DNA of 64,000 bases from Xestospongia muta (lineage: Eukaryota > Porifera > Demospongiae > Haplosclerida > Petrosiidae), in NCBI GenBank assembly GCA_963693285.1, contig OY848927.1, positions 2,234,501-2,298,500 on the forward strand, given 5' to 3'. Each line of letters starts with the position of its first letter. Within the stretch, counting starts at the first letter, position 1. Below the pieces are notes generated by a model that had not been told where the DNA came from, did not search any database, and saw only the letters and a program-made list of their open reading frames with translations. Below are positions 1-12,100 of the stretch, piece after piece. The position numbers were made by a program, and so were the translations under genes.

Positions 1-1150
1 CTTAAATATACTAATAAATTAGTCTAAATAGGTTAAAACTCTAAAATAAAGAGTTTAGAGCTTTTTGAAAGTTAAAAAAGATTAGAAATTAACTGTGAAA
101 ACTGGTTAAATAAACTAATCTAAAGAGTTTAGTAAGTTTATCTGTCTTAAATATACTAATAAAGTAGTCTAAATAGGTTAAAACTCTAAAATAAAGAGTT
201 TAGAGCTTTTTGAAAGTTAAAAAGATTAGAAATTAACTGGGAAAAATGGTTAAATAAACTAATCTACAGAATTTAGTAAGTTTATTTGTCTTAAAAATAC
301 TAATAAAGTAGTCTAAATAGGTTAAAACTCTAAAATAAAGAGTTTAGAGCTTTTTGAAAGTTAAAAAAGATTAGAAATTAACTGTGAAAACTGGTTAAAT
401 AAACTGATCTAAAGAGTTTAGTAAGTATATCTGTCTTAAATATACTAATAAAGTAGTCTAAATAGGTTAAAACTCTAAAATAAAGTGTTTAGAGCTTTTT
501 GAAAGTTAAAAAAGATTAGAAATTAACTGTGAAAACTGGTTAAATAAACTGATCTAATGAGTTTAGTAAGTTTATCTGTCTTAAATATACTAATAAAGTA
601 GTCTAAATAGGTTAAAACTCTAAAATAAAGAGTTTAGAGCTTTTTGAAAGTTAAAAAAGATTAGAAATTAACTGTGAAAACTGGTTAAATAAACTAATCT
701 AAAGAGTTTAGTAAGTTTATCTGTCTTAAATATACTAATAAAGTAGTCTAAATAGGTTAAAACTCTAAAATAAAGAGTTTAGAGCTTTTTGAAAGTTTAA
801 AAAGATTAGAAATTAACTGGGAAAAATGGTTAAATAAACTAATCTACAGAATTTAGTAAGTTTATTTGTCTTAAATATACTAATAAAGTAGTCTAAATAG
901 GTTAAAACTCTAAAATAAAGAGTTTAGAGCTTTTTGAAAGTTAAAAAAGATTAGAAATTAACTGTGAAAACTGGTTAAATAAACTGATCTAAAGAGTTTA
1001 GTAAGTATATCTGTCTTAAATATACTAATAAAGTAGTCTAAATAGGTTAAAACTCTAAAATAAAGAGTTTAGAGCTTTTTGAAAGTTAAAAAAGATTAGA
1101 AATTAACTGTGAAAACTGGTTAAATAAGCTGATCTAAAGAGTTTAGTAAG
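1..1150 (+). repeat. Higher-order repeat, 4-mer, about 580 bp
   Basis: Two tandem copies of a four-monomer block. The rare variant AATCTACAGAATTTAG appears at 261 and 841, and AAGTATATCTGTC at about 424 and 1,004, both 580 bp apart. The copies are close but not identical: there is a one-base length difference in the A-run near 220/797, and a GAG/GTG difference in the fourth monomer. The left copy is cut by the window edge, so more copies may lie upstream. Confidence 0.7.
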
Positions 1151-1738
1151 TTTATCTGTCTTAAATATACTAATAAAGTAGTCTAAATAGGTTAAAACTC
1201 GAAAATAAAGAGTTTAGAGCTTTTTGAAAGTTAAAAAAGATTAGAAATTAACTGTGAAAACTGGTTAAATAAGCTGATCTAAAGAGTTTAGTAAGTTTAT
1301 CTGTCTTAAATATACTAATCAATTAGTCTAAATAGGTTAAAACTCTAAAATAAAGAGTTTAGAGCTTTTTGAAAGTTAAAAAAGATTAGAAATTAACTGT
1401 GAAAACTGGTTAAATAAGCTGATCTAAAGAGTTTAGTAAGTTTATCTGTCTTAAATATACTAATAAAGTAGTCTAAATAGGTTAAAACTCTAAAATAAAG
1501 TGTTTAGAGCTTTTTGAAAGTTAAAAAAGATTAGAAATTAACTGTGAAAACTGGTTAAATAAGCTGATCTAAAGAGTTTAGTAAGTTTATCTGTCTTAAA
1601 TATACTAATAAAGTAGTCTAAATAGGTTAAAACTCTAAAATAAAGAGTTTAGAGCTTTTTGAAAGTTTAAAAAGATTAGAAATTAACTGGGAAAATGGTT
1701 ATATAAACTAATCTAAAGAATTTTGTAAGTTTATTTGT

Positions 1739-1790
1739 CTTAAATATACTAATAATAAACTGATCTAAAGAGTTTAGTAAGTTTATCTGT
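1739..1790 (+). repeat. Truncated 52-bp satellite monomer
   Basis: This unit starts with the normal monomer beginning and then jumps at ACTAATAATAAACTGATC straight to the last third, an internal loss of about 93 bp. The next monomer (from 1,791) is an unusual variant with CTTAAATATTTTAATAAAG and TACATCAAAACATGAAAA. That type recurs as TACGTCAAAACACGAAAA at about 21,340 and 24,530. Confidence 0.85.
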
Positions 1791-4700
1791 CTTAAATATT
1801 TTAATAAAGTAGTCTAAATACATCAAAACATGAAAATAAAGTGTTTAAACCTTTTTGAAAGTTAAAAAAGATTAGAAATTAACTGTGAAAACTGGTTAAA
1901 CAAACTAATCTAAAGAATTTAGTAAGTTTATTTGTCATAAATATACTAATAAAGTAGTCTAAATAGGTTAAAACTCTAAAATAAAGTGTTTAGAGCTTTT
2001 TGAAAGTTTAAAAAGATTAGAAATTAACTGTGAAAACTGGTTAAATAAGATGATCTAAAGAGTTTAGTAAGTTTATCTGTCTTAAATATACTAATAAAGT
2101 AGTCTAAATAGGTTAAAACACGAAAATAAAGAGTTTAGAGCTTTTTGAAAGTTAAAAAGATTAGAAATTAACTGTGAAAACTGGTTAAATAAGCTGATCT
2201 AAAGAGTTTAGTAAGTTTATCTGTTTTAAATATACTAATAAAGTAGTCTAAATAGGTTAAAACGCAAAAATAAAGTGTTTTTAGCTTTTTGAAAGTTTAA
2301 TAAGATTAGAAATTAACTGTGAAAACTGGTTAAATAACATGATCTAAAGAGTTTAGTAAGTTTATCTGTCTTAAATATACTAATAAAGTAGTCTAAATCG
2401 GTTAAAACTCTAAAATAAAGAGTTTAGAGCTTTTTGAAAGTTAAAAAGATTAGAAATTAACTGTGAAAACTGGTTAAATAAGCTGATCTAAAGAGTTTAG
2501 TAAGTTTATCTCTTATAAATATACTAATAAAGTAGTCTAAATAGGTTAAAACTCGAAAATAAAGAGTTCAGAGCTTTTTGAAAGTTTAAAAAGATTAGAA
2601 ATTAACTGTGAAAACTGGTTAAATAAGCTGATCTAAAGATTTTAGTAAGTTTATCTGTCTTAAATATACTAATAAAGTAGTCTAAATAGGTTAAAACTCT
2701 AAAATAAAGAGTTTAGAGCTTTTTGAAAGTTAAAAAAGATTAGAAATTAACTGTGAAAACTGGTTAAATAAGCTGATCTAAAGAGTTTAGTAAGTTTATC
2801 TGTCTTAAATATACTAATAAAGTAGTCTAAATAGGTTAAAACTATAAAATAAAGTGTTTAGAGCTTTTTGAAAGTTAAAAGGATTAGAAATTAACTGTGA
2901 AAACTGGTTAAATAAACGGATCTAAAGAGTTTAGTAAGTTTATCTGTCTTAAATATACTAATAAAGTAGTCTAAATAGGTTAAAACTCTAAAATAAAGTG
3001 TTTAGAGCTTTTTGAAAGTTAAAAAAGATTAAAAATTAACTGTGAAAACTGGTTAAATAAGCTGATCTAAAGAGTTTAGTAAGTTTATCTGTCTTAAATA
3101 TACTAATAAAGTAGTCTAAATAGGTTAAAACTCGAAAATAAAGTGTTTACAGCTTTTTGAAAGTTAAATAAGATTAGAAATTAACTGGGAAAAATGGTTA
3201 AATAAACTAATCTAAAGAATTTAGTAAGTTTATCTCTCTTAAATATACTAAAAAAGTAGTCTAAATAGGTTAAAACTCTAAAATAAAGAGTTTAGAGCTT
3301 TTTGAAAGTTAAAAAAGATTAGAAATTAACTGTGAAAACTGGTTAAATAAGCTGATCTAAAGAGTTTAGTAAGTTTATCTGTCTTAAATATACTAATAAA
3401 GTAGTCTAAATAGGTTAAAACTCGAAAATAAAAAGTTTAGAGCTTTTTGAAAGTTAAAAAAGATTAGAAATTAACTGTGAAAACTGGTTAAATAAGCTGA
3501 TCTAAAGAGTTTAGTAAGTTTATCTGTCTTAACTATACTAATAAAGTAGTCTAAATAGGTTAAAACTCTAAAATAAAGAGTTTAGAGCTTTTTGAAAGTT
3601 TAAAAAGATTGAAATTAACCGTTAAAACTGGTTAAATAAGCTGATCTAAAGAGTTTAGTAAGTTTATCTGTCTTAAATATACTAATAAAGTAGTCTAAAT
3701 AGGTTAAAACTCTAAAATAAAGTGTTTAGAGCTTTTTGAAAGTTGAAAAAGATTAGAAATTAACTGGGAAAAATGGTTAAATAAACGAATCTAAAGAATT
3801 TAGTAAGTTTATCTCTCTTAAATATACTAAAAAAGTAGTCTAAATAGGTTAAAACTCTAAAATAAAGAGTTTAGAGCTTTTTGAAAGTTAAAAAAGATTA
3901 GAAATTAACTGTGAAAAGTGGTTAAATAAGCTGATCTAAAGAGTTTAGTAACTTTATCTGTCTTAAATATACTAATAAAGTAGTCTAAATAGGTTAAAAC
4001 TCTAAAATAAAGAGTTTAGAGCTTTTTGAAAGTTAAAAAAGATTAGAAATTAACTGTGAAAACTGGTTAAATAAGCTGATCTAAAGAGTTTAGTAAGTTT
4101 ATCTGTCTTAAATATACTAATAAAGTAGTCTAAATAGGTTAAAACTCGAAAATAAAGTGTTTACAGCTTTTTGAAAGTTAAATAAGATTAGAAATTAACA
4201 GGGAAAAATGGTTAAATAAACTAATCTAAAGAATTTAGTAAGTTTATCTCTCTTAAATATACTAAAAAAGTAGTCTAAATAGGTTAAAACTCTAAAATAA
4301 AGAGTTTAGAGCTTTTTGAAAGTTAAAAACGATTAGAAATTAACTGTGAAAACTGGTTAAATAAGCTGATCTAAAGAATTTAGTAACTTTATCTGTCTTA
4401 AATATACTAATAAAGTAGTCTAAATAGGTTAAAACTATAAAATAAAGTGTTTAGAGCTTTTTGAAAGTTAAAAAAGATTAGAAATTAACTGTGAAAACTG
4501 GTTAAATAAACGGATCTAAAGAGTTTAGTAAGTTTATCTGTCTTAAATATACTAATAAAGTAGTCTAAATAGGGTAAAACTCTAAAATAAAGTGTTTAGA
4601 GCTTTTTGAAAGTTAAAAAAGATTAAAAATTAACTGTGAAACTGGTTAAATAAGCTGATCTAAAGAGTTTAGTAAGTTTATCTGTCTTAAATATACTAAT

Positions 4701-6084
4701 AAAGTAGTCTAAATAGGTTAAAACTCGAAAATAAAGAGTTTAGAGCTTTCTGAAAGTTAAAAAAGATTAGAAATTAACTGTGAAAACTGGTTAAATAAGC
4801 TGATCTAAAGAGTTTAGTAAATTTATCTGTCTTAACTATACTAATAAAGTAGTCTAAATAGGTTAAAACTCTAAAATAAAGAGTTTAGAGCTTTTTGAAA
4901 GTTTAAAAAGATTGAAATTAACCGTGAAAACTGGTTAAATAAGCTGATCTAAAGAGTTTAGTAAGTTTATCTGTCTTAAATATACTAATAAAGTAGTCTA
5001 AATAGGTTAAAACTCTAAAATAAAGTGTTTAGAGCTTTTTGAAAGTTAAAAAGATTAAAAATTAACTGGGAAAAATGGTTAAATAAACTAATCTAAAGAA
5101 TTTAGTAAGTTTATTTGTCTTAAATATACTAATAAAGTAGTCTAAATAGGTTAAAACTCTAAAATATAGTGTTTAGAGCTTTTTGAAAGTTTAAAAAGAT
5201 TAGAAATTAACTGTGTAAACTGGTTAAATAAGCTGATCTAAAGATTTTAGTAAGTTTATCTCTCTTAAATATACTAATAAAGTAGTCTAAATAGGTTAAA
5301 ACTCGAAAATAAAGAGTTTAGAGCTTTTTGAAAGTTTAAAAAGATTAGAAATTAACTGTGAAAACTGGTTAAATAAGCTGATCTAAAGATTTTAGTAAGT
5401 TTATCTCTCTTAAATATACTAATAAAGTAGTCTAAATAGGTTAAAACTCTAAAATAAAGTGTTTAGAGCTTTTTGAAAGTTAAAAGGATTAGAAATTAAC
5501 TGTGAAAACTGGTTAAATAAACGGATCTAAAGAGTTTAGTAAGTTTATCTGTCTTAAATATACTAATAAAGTAGTCTAAATAGGTTAAAACTCTAAAATA
5601 AAGTGTTTAGAGCTTTTTGAAAGTTAAAAAAGATTAAAAATTAACTGTGAAAACTGGTTAAATAAGCTGATCTAAAGAGTTTAGTAAGTTTATCTGTCTT
5701 AAATATACTAATAAAGTAGTCTAAATAGGTTAAAACTCGAAAATAAAGAGTTTAGAGCTTTTTGAAAGTTAAAAAAGATTAGAAATTAACTGTGAAAACT
5801 GGTTAAATAAGCTGATCTAAAGAGTTTAGTAAGTTTATCTGTCTTAAATATACTAATAAAGTAGTCTAAATAGGTTAAAACTCGAAAATAAAGAGTTTAG
5901 AGCTTTTTGAAAGTTAAAAAAGATTAGAAATTAACTGTGAAAACTGGTTAAATACGCTGATCTAAAGAGTTTAGTAAGTTTATCTGTCTTAACTATACTA
6001 ATAAAGTAGTCTAAATAGGTTAAAACTCTAAAATAAAGAGTTTAGAGCTTTTTGAAAGTTTAAAAAGATTGAAATTAACCGTTA

Positions 6085-9000
6085 AAACTGGTTAAATAAG
6101 CTGATCTAAAGAGTTTAGTAAGTTTATCTGTCTTAAATATACTAATAAAGTAGTCTAAATAGGTTAAAACTCTAAAATAAAGTGTTTAGAGCTTTTTGAA
6201 AGTTAAAAAAGATTAGAAATTAACTGGGAAAAATGGTTAAATAAACTAATCTAAAGAATTTAGTAAGTTTATTTGTCTTAAATATACTAATAAAGTAGTC
6301 TAAATAGGTTAAAACTCTAAAATAAAGTGTTTAGAGCTTTTTGAAAGTTTAAAAAGATTAGAAATTAACTGTGAAAACTGGTTAAATAAGCTGATCTAAA
6401 GATTTTAGTAAGTTTATTTCTCTTAAATATACTAAAAAAGTAGTCTAAATAGGTTAAAACTCTAAAATAAAGAGTTTAGAGCTTTTTGAAAGTTAAAAAA
6501 GATTAGAAATTAACTGCGAAAACTGGTTAAATAAGCTGATCTAAAGAGTTTAGTAACTTTATCTCTCTTAAATATACTAATAAAGTAGTCTAAATAGGTT
6601 AAAACTCTAAAATAAAGAGTTTAGAGCTTTTTGAAAGTTAAAAAAGATTAGAAATTAACTGTGAAAACTGGTTAAATAAACGGATCTAAAGAGTTTAGTA
6701 AGTTTATCTGTCTTAAATATACTAATAAAGTAGTCTAAATAGGTTAAAACTCTAAAATAAAGTGTTTAGAGCTTTTTGAAAGTTAAAAAAGATTAAAAAT
6801 TAACTGTGAAAACTGGTTAAATAAGCTGATCTAAAGAGTTTAGTAAGTTTATCTGTCTTAAATATACTAATAAAGTAGTCTAAATAGGTTAAAACTCGAA
6901 AATAAAGAGTTTAGAGCTTTCTGAAAGTTAAAAAAGATTAGAAATTAACTGTGAAAACTGGTTAAATAAGCTGATCTAAAGAGTTTAGTAAATTTATCTG
7001 TCTTAACTATACTAATAAAGTAGTCTAAATAGGTTAAAACTCTAAAATAAAGTGTTTAGAGCTTTTTGAAAGTTTAAAAAGATTAGAAATTAACTGCGAA
7101 AACTGGTTAAATAAGCTGATCTAAATATTTTAGTAAGTTTATCTGTCTTAAATATACTAATAAAGTAGTCTAAATAGGTTAAAACACAAAAATAAAGAGT
7201 TTAGAGCTTTTTGAAAGTTTAAAAAGATTGAAATTAACCGTGAAAACTGGTTAAATAAGCTGATCTAAAGAGTTTAGTAAGTTTATCTGTCTTAAATATA
7301 CTAATAAAGTAGTCTAAATAGGTTAAAACTCTAAAATAAAGTGTTTAGAGCTTTTTGAAAGTTAAAAAAGATTAGAAATTAACTGGGAAAAATGGTTAAA
7401 TAAACTAATCTAAAGAATTTAGTAAGTTTATTTGTCTTAAATATACTAATAAAGTAGTCTAAATAGGTTAAAACTCTAAAATAAAGTGTTTAGAGCTTTT
7501 TGAAAGTTTAAAAAGATTAGAAATTAACTGTGAAAACTGGTTAAATAAGCTGATCTAAAGATTTTAGTAAGTTTATTTCTCTTAAATATACTAAAAAAGT
7601 AGTCTAAATAGGTTAAAACTCTAAAATAAAGAGTTTAGAGCTTTTTGAAAGTTAAAAAAGATTAGAAATTAACTGTGAAAACTGGTTAAATAAGCTGATC
7701 TAAAGAGTTTAGTAAGTTTATCTGTCTTAAATATACTAATAAAGTAGTCTAAATAGGTTAAAACTCTAAAATAAAGTGCTTAGAGCTTTTTGAAAGTTAA
7801 AAAAGATTAGAAATTAACTGGGAAAAATGGTTAAATAAACTAATCTAAAGAATTTAGTAAGTTTATTTGTCTTAAATATACTAATAAAGTAGTCTAAATA
7901 GGTTAAAACTCTAAAATAAAGTGTTTAGAGCTTTTTGAAAGTTTAAAAAGATTAGAAATTAACTGTGAAAACTGGTTAAATAAGCTGATCTAAAGATTTT
8001 AGTAAGTTTATTTCTCTTAAATATACTAAAAAAGTAGTCTAAATAGGTTAAAACTCTAAAATAAAGAGTTTAGAGCTTTTTGAAAGTTAAAAAAGATTAG
8101 AAATTAACTGCGAAAACTGGTTAAATAAGCTGATCTAAAGTGTTTAGTAACTTTATCTCTCTTAAATATACTAATAAAGTAGTCTAAATAGGTTAAAACT
8201 CTAAAATACAGAGTTTAGAGCTTTTTGAAAGTTAAAAAAGATTAGAAATTAACTGTGAAAACTGGTTAAATAAACGGATCTAAAGAGTTTAGTAAGTTTA
8301 TCTGTCTTAAATATACTAATAAAGTAGTCTAAATAGGTTAAAACTCTAAAATAAAGTGTTTAGAGCTTTTTGAAAGTTAAAAAAGATTAAAAATTAACTG
8401 TGAAAACTGGTTAAATAAGCTGATCTAAAGAGTTTAGTAAGTTTATCTGTCTTAAATATACTAATAAAGTAGTCTAAATAGGTTAAAACTCGAAAATAAA
8501 GAGTTTAGAGCTTTCTGAAAGTTAAAAAAGATTAGAAATTAACTGTGAAAACTGGTTAAATAAGCTGATCTAAAGAGTTTAGTAAATTTATCTGCCTTAA
8601 CTATACTAATAAAGTAGTCTAAATAGGTTAAAACTCTAAAATAAAGTGTTTAGAGCTTTTTGAAAGTTTAAAAAGATTAGAAATTAACTGCGAAAACTGG
8701 TTAAATAAGCTGATCTAAATATTTTAGTAAGTTTATCTGTCTTAAATATACTAATAAAGTAGTCTAAATAGGTTAAAACACAAAAATAAAGAGTTTAGAG
8801 CTTTTTGAAAGTTTAAAAAGATTGAAATTAACCGTGAAAACTGGTTAAATAAGCTGATCTAAAGAGTTTAGTAAGTTTATCTGTCTTAAATATACTAATA
8901 AAGTAGTCTAAATAGGTTAAAACTCTAAAATAAAGTGTTTAGAGCTTTTTGAAAGTTAAAAAAGATTAGAAATTAACTGGGAAAAATGGTTAAATAAACT

Positions 9001-9165
9001 AATCTAAAGAATTTAGTAAGTTTATTTGTCTTAAATATACTAATAAAGTAGTCTAAATAGGTTAAAACTCTAAAATAAAGTGTTTAGAGCTTTTTGAAAG
9101 TTTAAAAAGATTAGAAATTAACTGTGAAAACTGGTTAAATAAGCTGATCTAAAGATTTTAGTAAG
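6085..9165 (+). repeat. Higher-order repeat, 11-mer, about 1,594 bp
   Basis: Two tandem copies of an eleven-monomer block. GCTTTCTGAAAG (normally GCTTTTTGAAAG) occurs at about 6,917 and 8,511. AAAACACAAAAATAAAG occurs at 7,181 and 8,775. Both pairs are 1,594 bp apart. The match continues from about 6,085 until about 7,560/9,165, where ATTTCTC in the first copy corresponds to ATCTGTC in the second. One visible substitution is AAGTGTTTAG against AAGTGCTTAG near 6,183/7,777. A partial earlier relative carries GCTTTCTGAAAG at about 4,746, which is 2,171 bp (15 monomers) upstream. Confidence 0.8.
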
Positions 9166-12100
9166 TTTATCTGTCTTAAATATACTAATAAAGTAGTCTA
9201 AATAGGTTAAAACTCTAAAATAAAGTGTTTAGAGCTTTTTGAAAGTTAAAAAAGATTAAAAATTAACTGGGAAAAATGGTTAAATAAACTATTCTAAAGA
9301 ATTTAGTAAGTTTATTTGTCTTAAATATACTAAAAAAGTAGTCTAAATAGGTTAAAACTATAAAATAAAGTGTTTAGAGCTTTTTGAAAGTTAAAAAAGA
9401 TTAGAAATTAACTGTGAAAACTGGTTAAATAAGCTGATCTAAAGAGTTTATTAAGTTTATCTGTCTTAAATATACTAATAAAGTAGTCTAAATAGGTTAA
9501 AACTCTAAAATAGAGAGTTTAGAGCTTTTTGAAAGTTAAAAAAGATTAGAAATTAACTGTGAAAAATGGTTAAATAAACTAATCTAAAGAGTTTAGTAAG
9601 TTTATCTGTCTTAAATATACTAATAAAGTAGTCTAAATAGGTTAAAACTCTAAAATAAAGTGTTTAGAGCTTTTTGAAAGTTTAAAAAGATTAGAAATTA
9701 ACTGCGAAAACTGGTTAAATAAGCTGATCTAAAGATTTTAGTAAGTTTATTTGTCTTAAATATACTAATAAAGTAGTCTAAATAGGTTAAAACACTAAAA
9801 TAAAGTGTTTAGAGCTTTTTGAAAGTTAAAAAAGATTAGAAATTAACTGGAAAAAATGGTTAAATAAACTAATCTAAAGAATTTTGTAAGTTTATTTGTC
9901 TTAAATATAGTAATAAAGTAGTCTAAATAGGTTAAAACTCTAAAATAAAGAGTTTAGAGCTTTTTCAAAGTTAAAAAGATTAGAAATTAACTATGAAAAC
10001 TGGTTAAATAAGCTGATCTATAGAGTTTAGTAAGTTTATCTGTCTTAAATATACTAACAAAGTAGTCTAAATAGGTTAAAACTCTAAAATAAAGTGTTTA
10101 GAGCTTTTTGAAAGTTAAAAAAGATTAGAAATTAACTGTGAAAACTGGTTAAAAAAGCTGATCTAAAGAGTTTAGTAAGTTTATCTGTCTTAAATATACT
10201 AATAAAGTAGTCTAAATAGGTTAAAACTCTAAAATAAAGAGTTTAGAGCTTTTTGAAAGTTAAAAAAGATTAGAAATTAACTGTGAAAACTGGTTAAATA
10301 AGCTGATCTAAAGAGTTTAGTAAGTTTATCTGTCTTAAATATACAAATAAAGTAGTCTAAATAGGTTAAAACTCTAAAATAAAGTGTTTAGAGCTTTTTG
10401 AAAGTTAAAAAGGATTAGAAATTAACTGTGAAAACTGGTTAAATAAACTGATCTAAAGAGTTTAGTAAGTTTATCTGTCTTAAATATACTAATAAAGTAG
10501 TCTAAATAGGTTAAAACTCTAAAATAAAGAGTTTAGAGCTTTTTGAAAGTTAAAAAAGATTAGAAATTAACTCTGAAAACTGGTTAAATAAGCTGATCTA
10601 AAGAGTTTAGTAAGTTTATCTGTCTTAAATATACTAATAAAGTAGTCTAAATAGGTTAAAACTATAAAATAGAGTGTTTAGAGCTTTTTGAAAGTTAAAA
10701 AAGATTAGAAATTAACTGTGAAAACTGGTTAAATAAGCTGATCCAAAGAGTTTAGTAAGTTTATCTGTCTTAAATATACTAATAAAGTAGTCTAAATAGG
10801 TTAAAACCCAAAAATAAAGATTTTAAAGCTTTTTGAAAGTTAAAAAGATTAGAAATTAACTGTGAAAACTGGTTAAATAAGATAATCTAAAGAGTTTAGT
10901 AAGTTTATCTGTCTTAAATATACTAATAAAGTAGTCTAAATAGGTTAAAACTCTAAAATAAAGAGTTTAGAGCTTTTTGAAAGTTAAAAAAGATTAGAAA
11001 TTAACTGTGAAAACTGGTTAAATAAGCTGATCTAAAGAGTTTAGTAAGTTTATCTGTCTTAAATATACTAATAAAGTAGTCTAAATAGGTTAAAACTATA
11101 AAATAAAGTGTTTAGAGCTTTTTGAAAGTTAAAAAAGATTAGAAATTAACTGTGAAAACTGGTTAAATAAGCTGATCTAAAGAGTTTAGTAAGTTTATCT
11201 GTCTTAAATATACTAATAAAGTAGTCTAAATAGGTTAAAACTCTAAAATAAAGATTTTAAAGCTTTTTGAAAGTTAAAAAAGATTAGAAATTAACTGTGA
11301 AAACTGGTTAAATAAGATAATCTAAAAAGTTTAGTAAGTTTATCTGTCTTAAATATACTAATAAAGTTGTCTAAATAGGTTAAAACTCTAAAATAAAGAG
11401 TTTAGAGCTTTTTGAAAGTTAAAAAAGATTAGAAATTAACTGTGAAAACTGGTTAAATAAGCTGATCTAAAGAGTTTAGTAAGTTTATCTGTCTTAAATA
11501 TACTAATAAAGTAGTCTAAATAGGTTAAAACTATAAAATAAAGTGTTTAGAGCTTTTTGAAAGTTAAAAAAGATTAGAAATTAACTGTGAAAACTGGTTA
11601 AATAAGCTGATCTAAAGAGTTTAGTAAGTTTATCTGTCTTAAATATACTAATAAAGTAGTCTAAATAGGTTAAAACACAAAAATAAAGTGTTTTTAGCTT
11701 TTTGAAAGTTAAAAAAGATTAGAAATTAACCGTGAAAACTGGTTAAATATGATGATCTAAAGAGTTTAGTAAGTTTATCTGTCTTAAATATACTAATAAA
11801 GTAGTCTAAATAGGTTAAAACTCTAAAATAAAGAGTTTAGAGCTTTTTGAAAGTTAAAAAGATTAGAAATTAACTGTGAAAACTGGTTAAATAAGCTGAT
11901 CTAAAGAGTTTAGTAAGTTTATCTGTCTTAAATATACTAATAAAGTAGTCTAAATAGGTTAAAACTCGAAAATAAAGAGTTTAGAGCTTTTTGAAAGTTT
12001 AAAAAGATTAGAAATTAACTGTGAAAACTGGTTAAATAAGCTGATCTAAAGAGTTTAGTAAGTTTATCTGTCTTAAATATACTAATAAAGTAGTCTAAAT

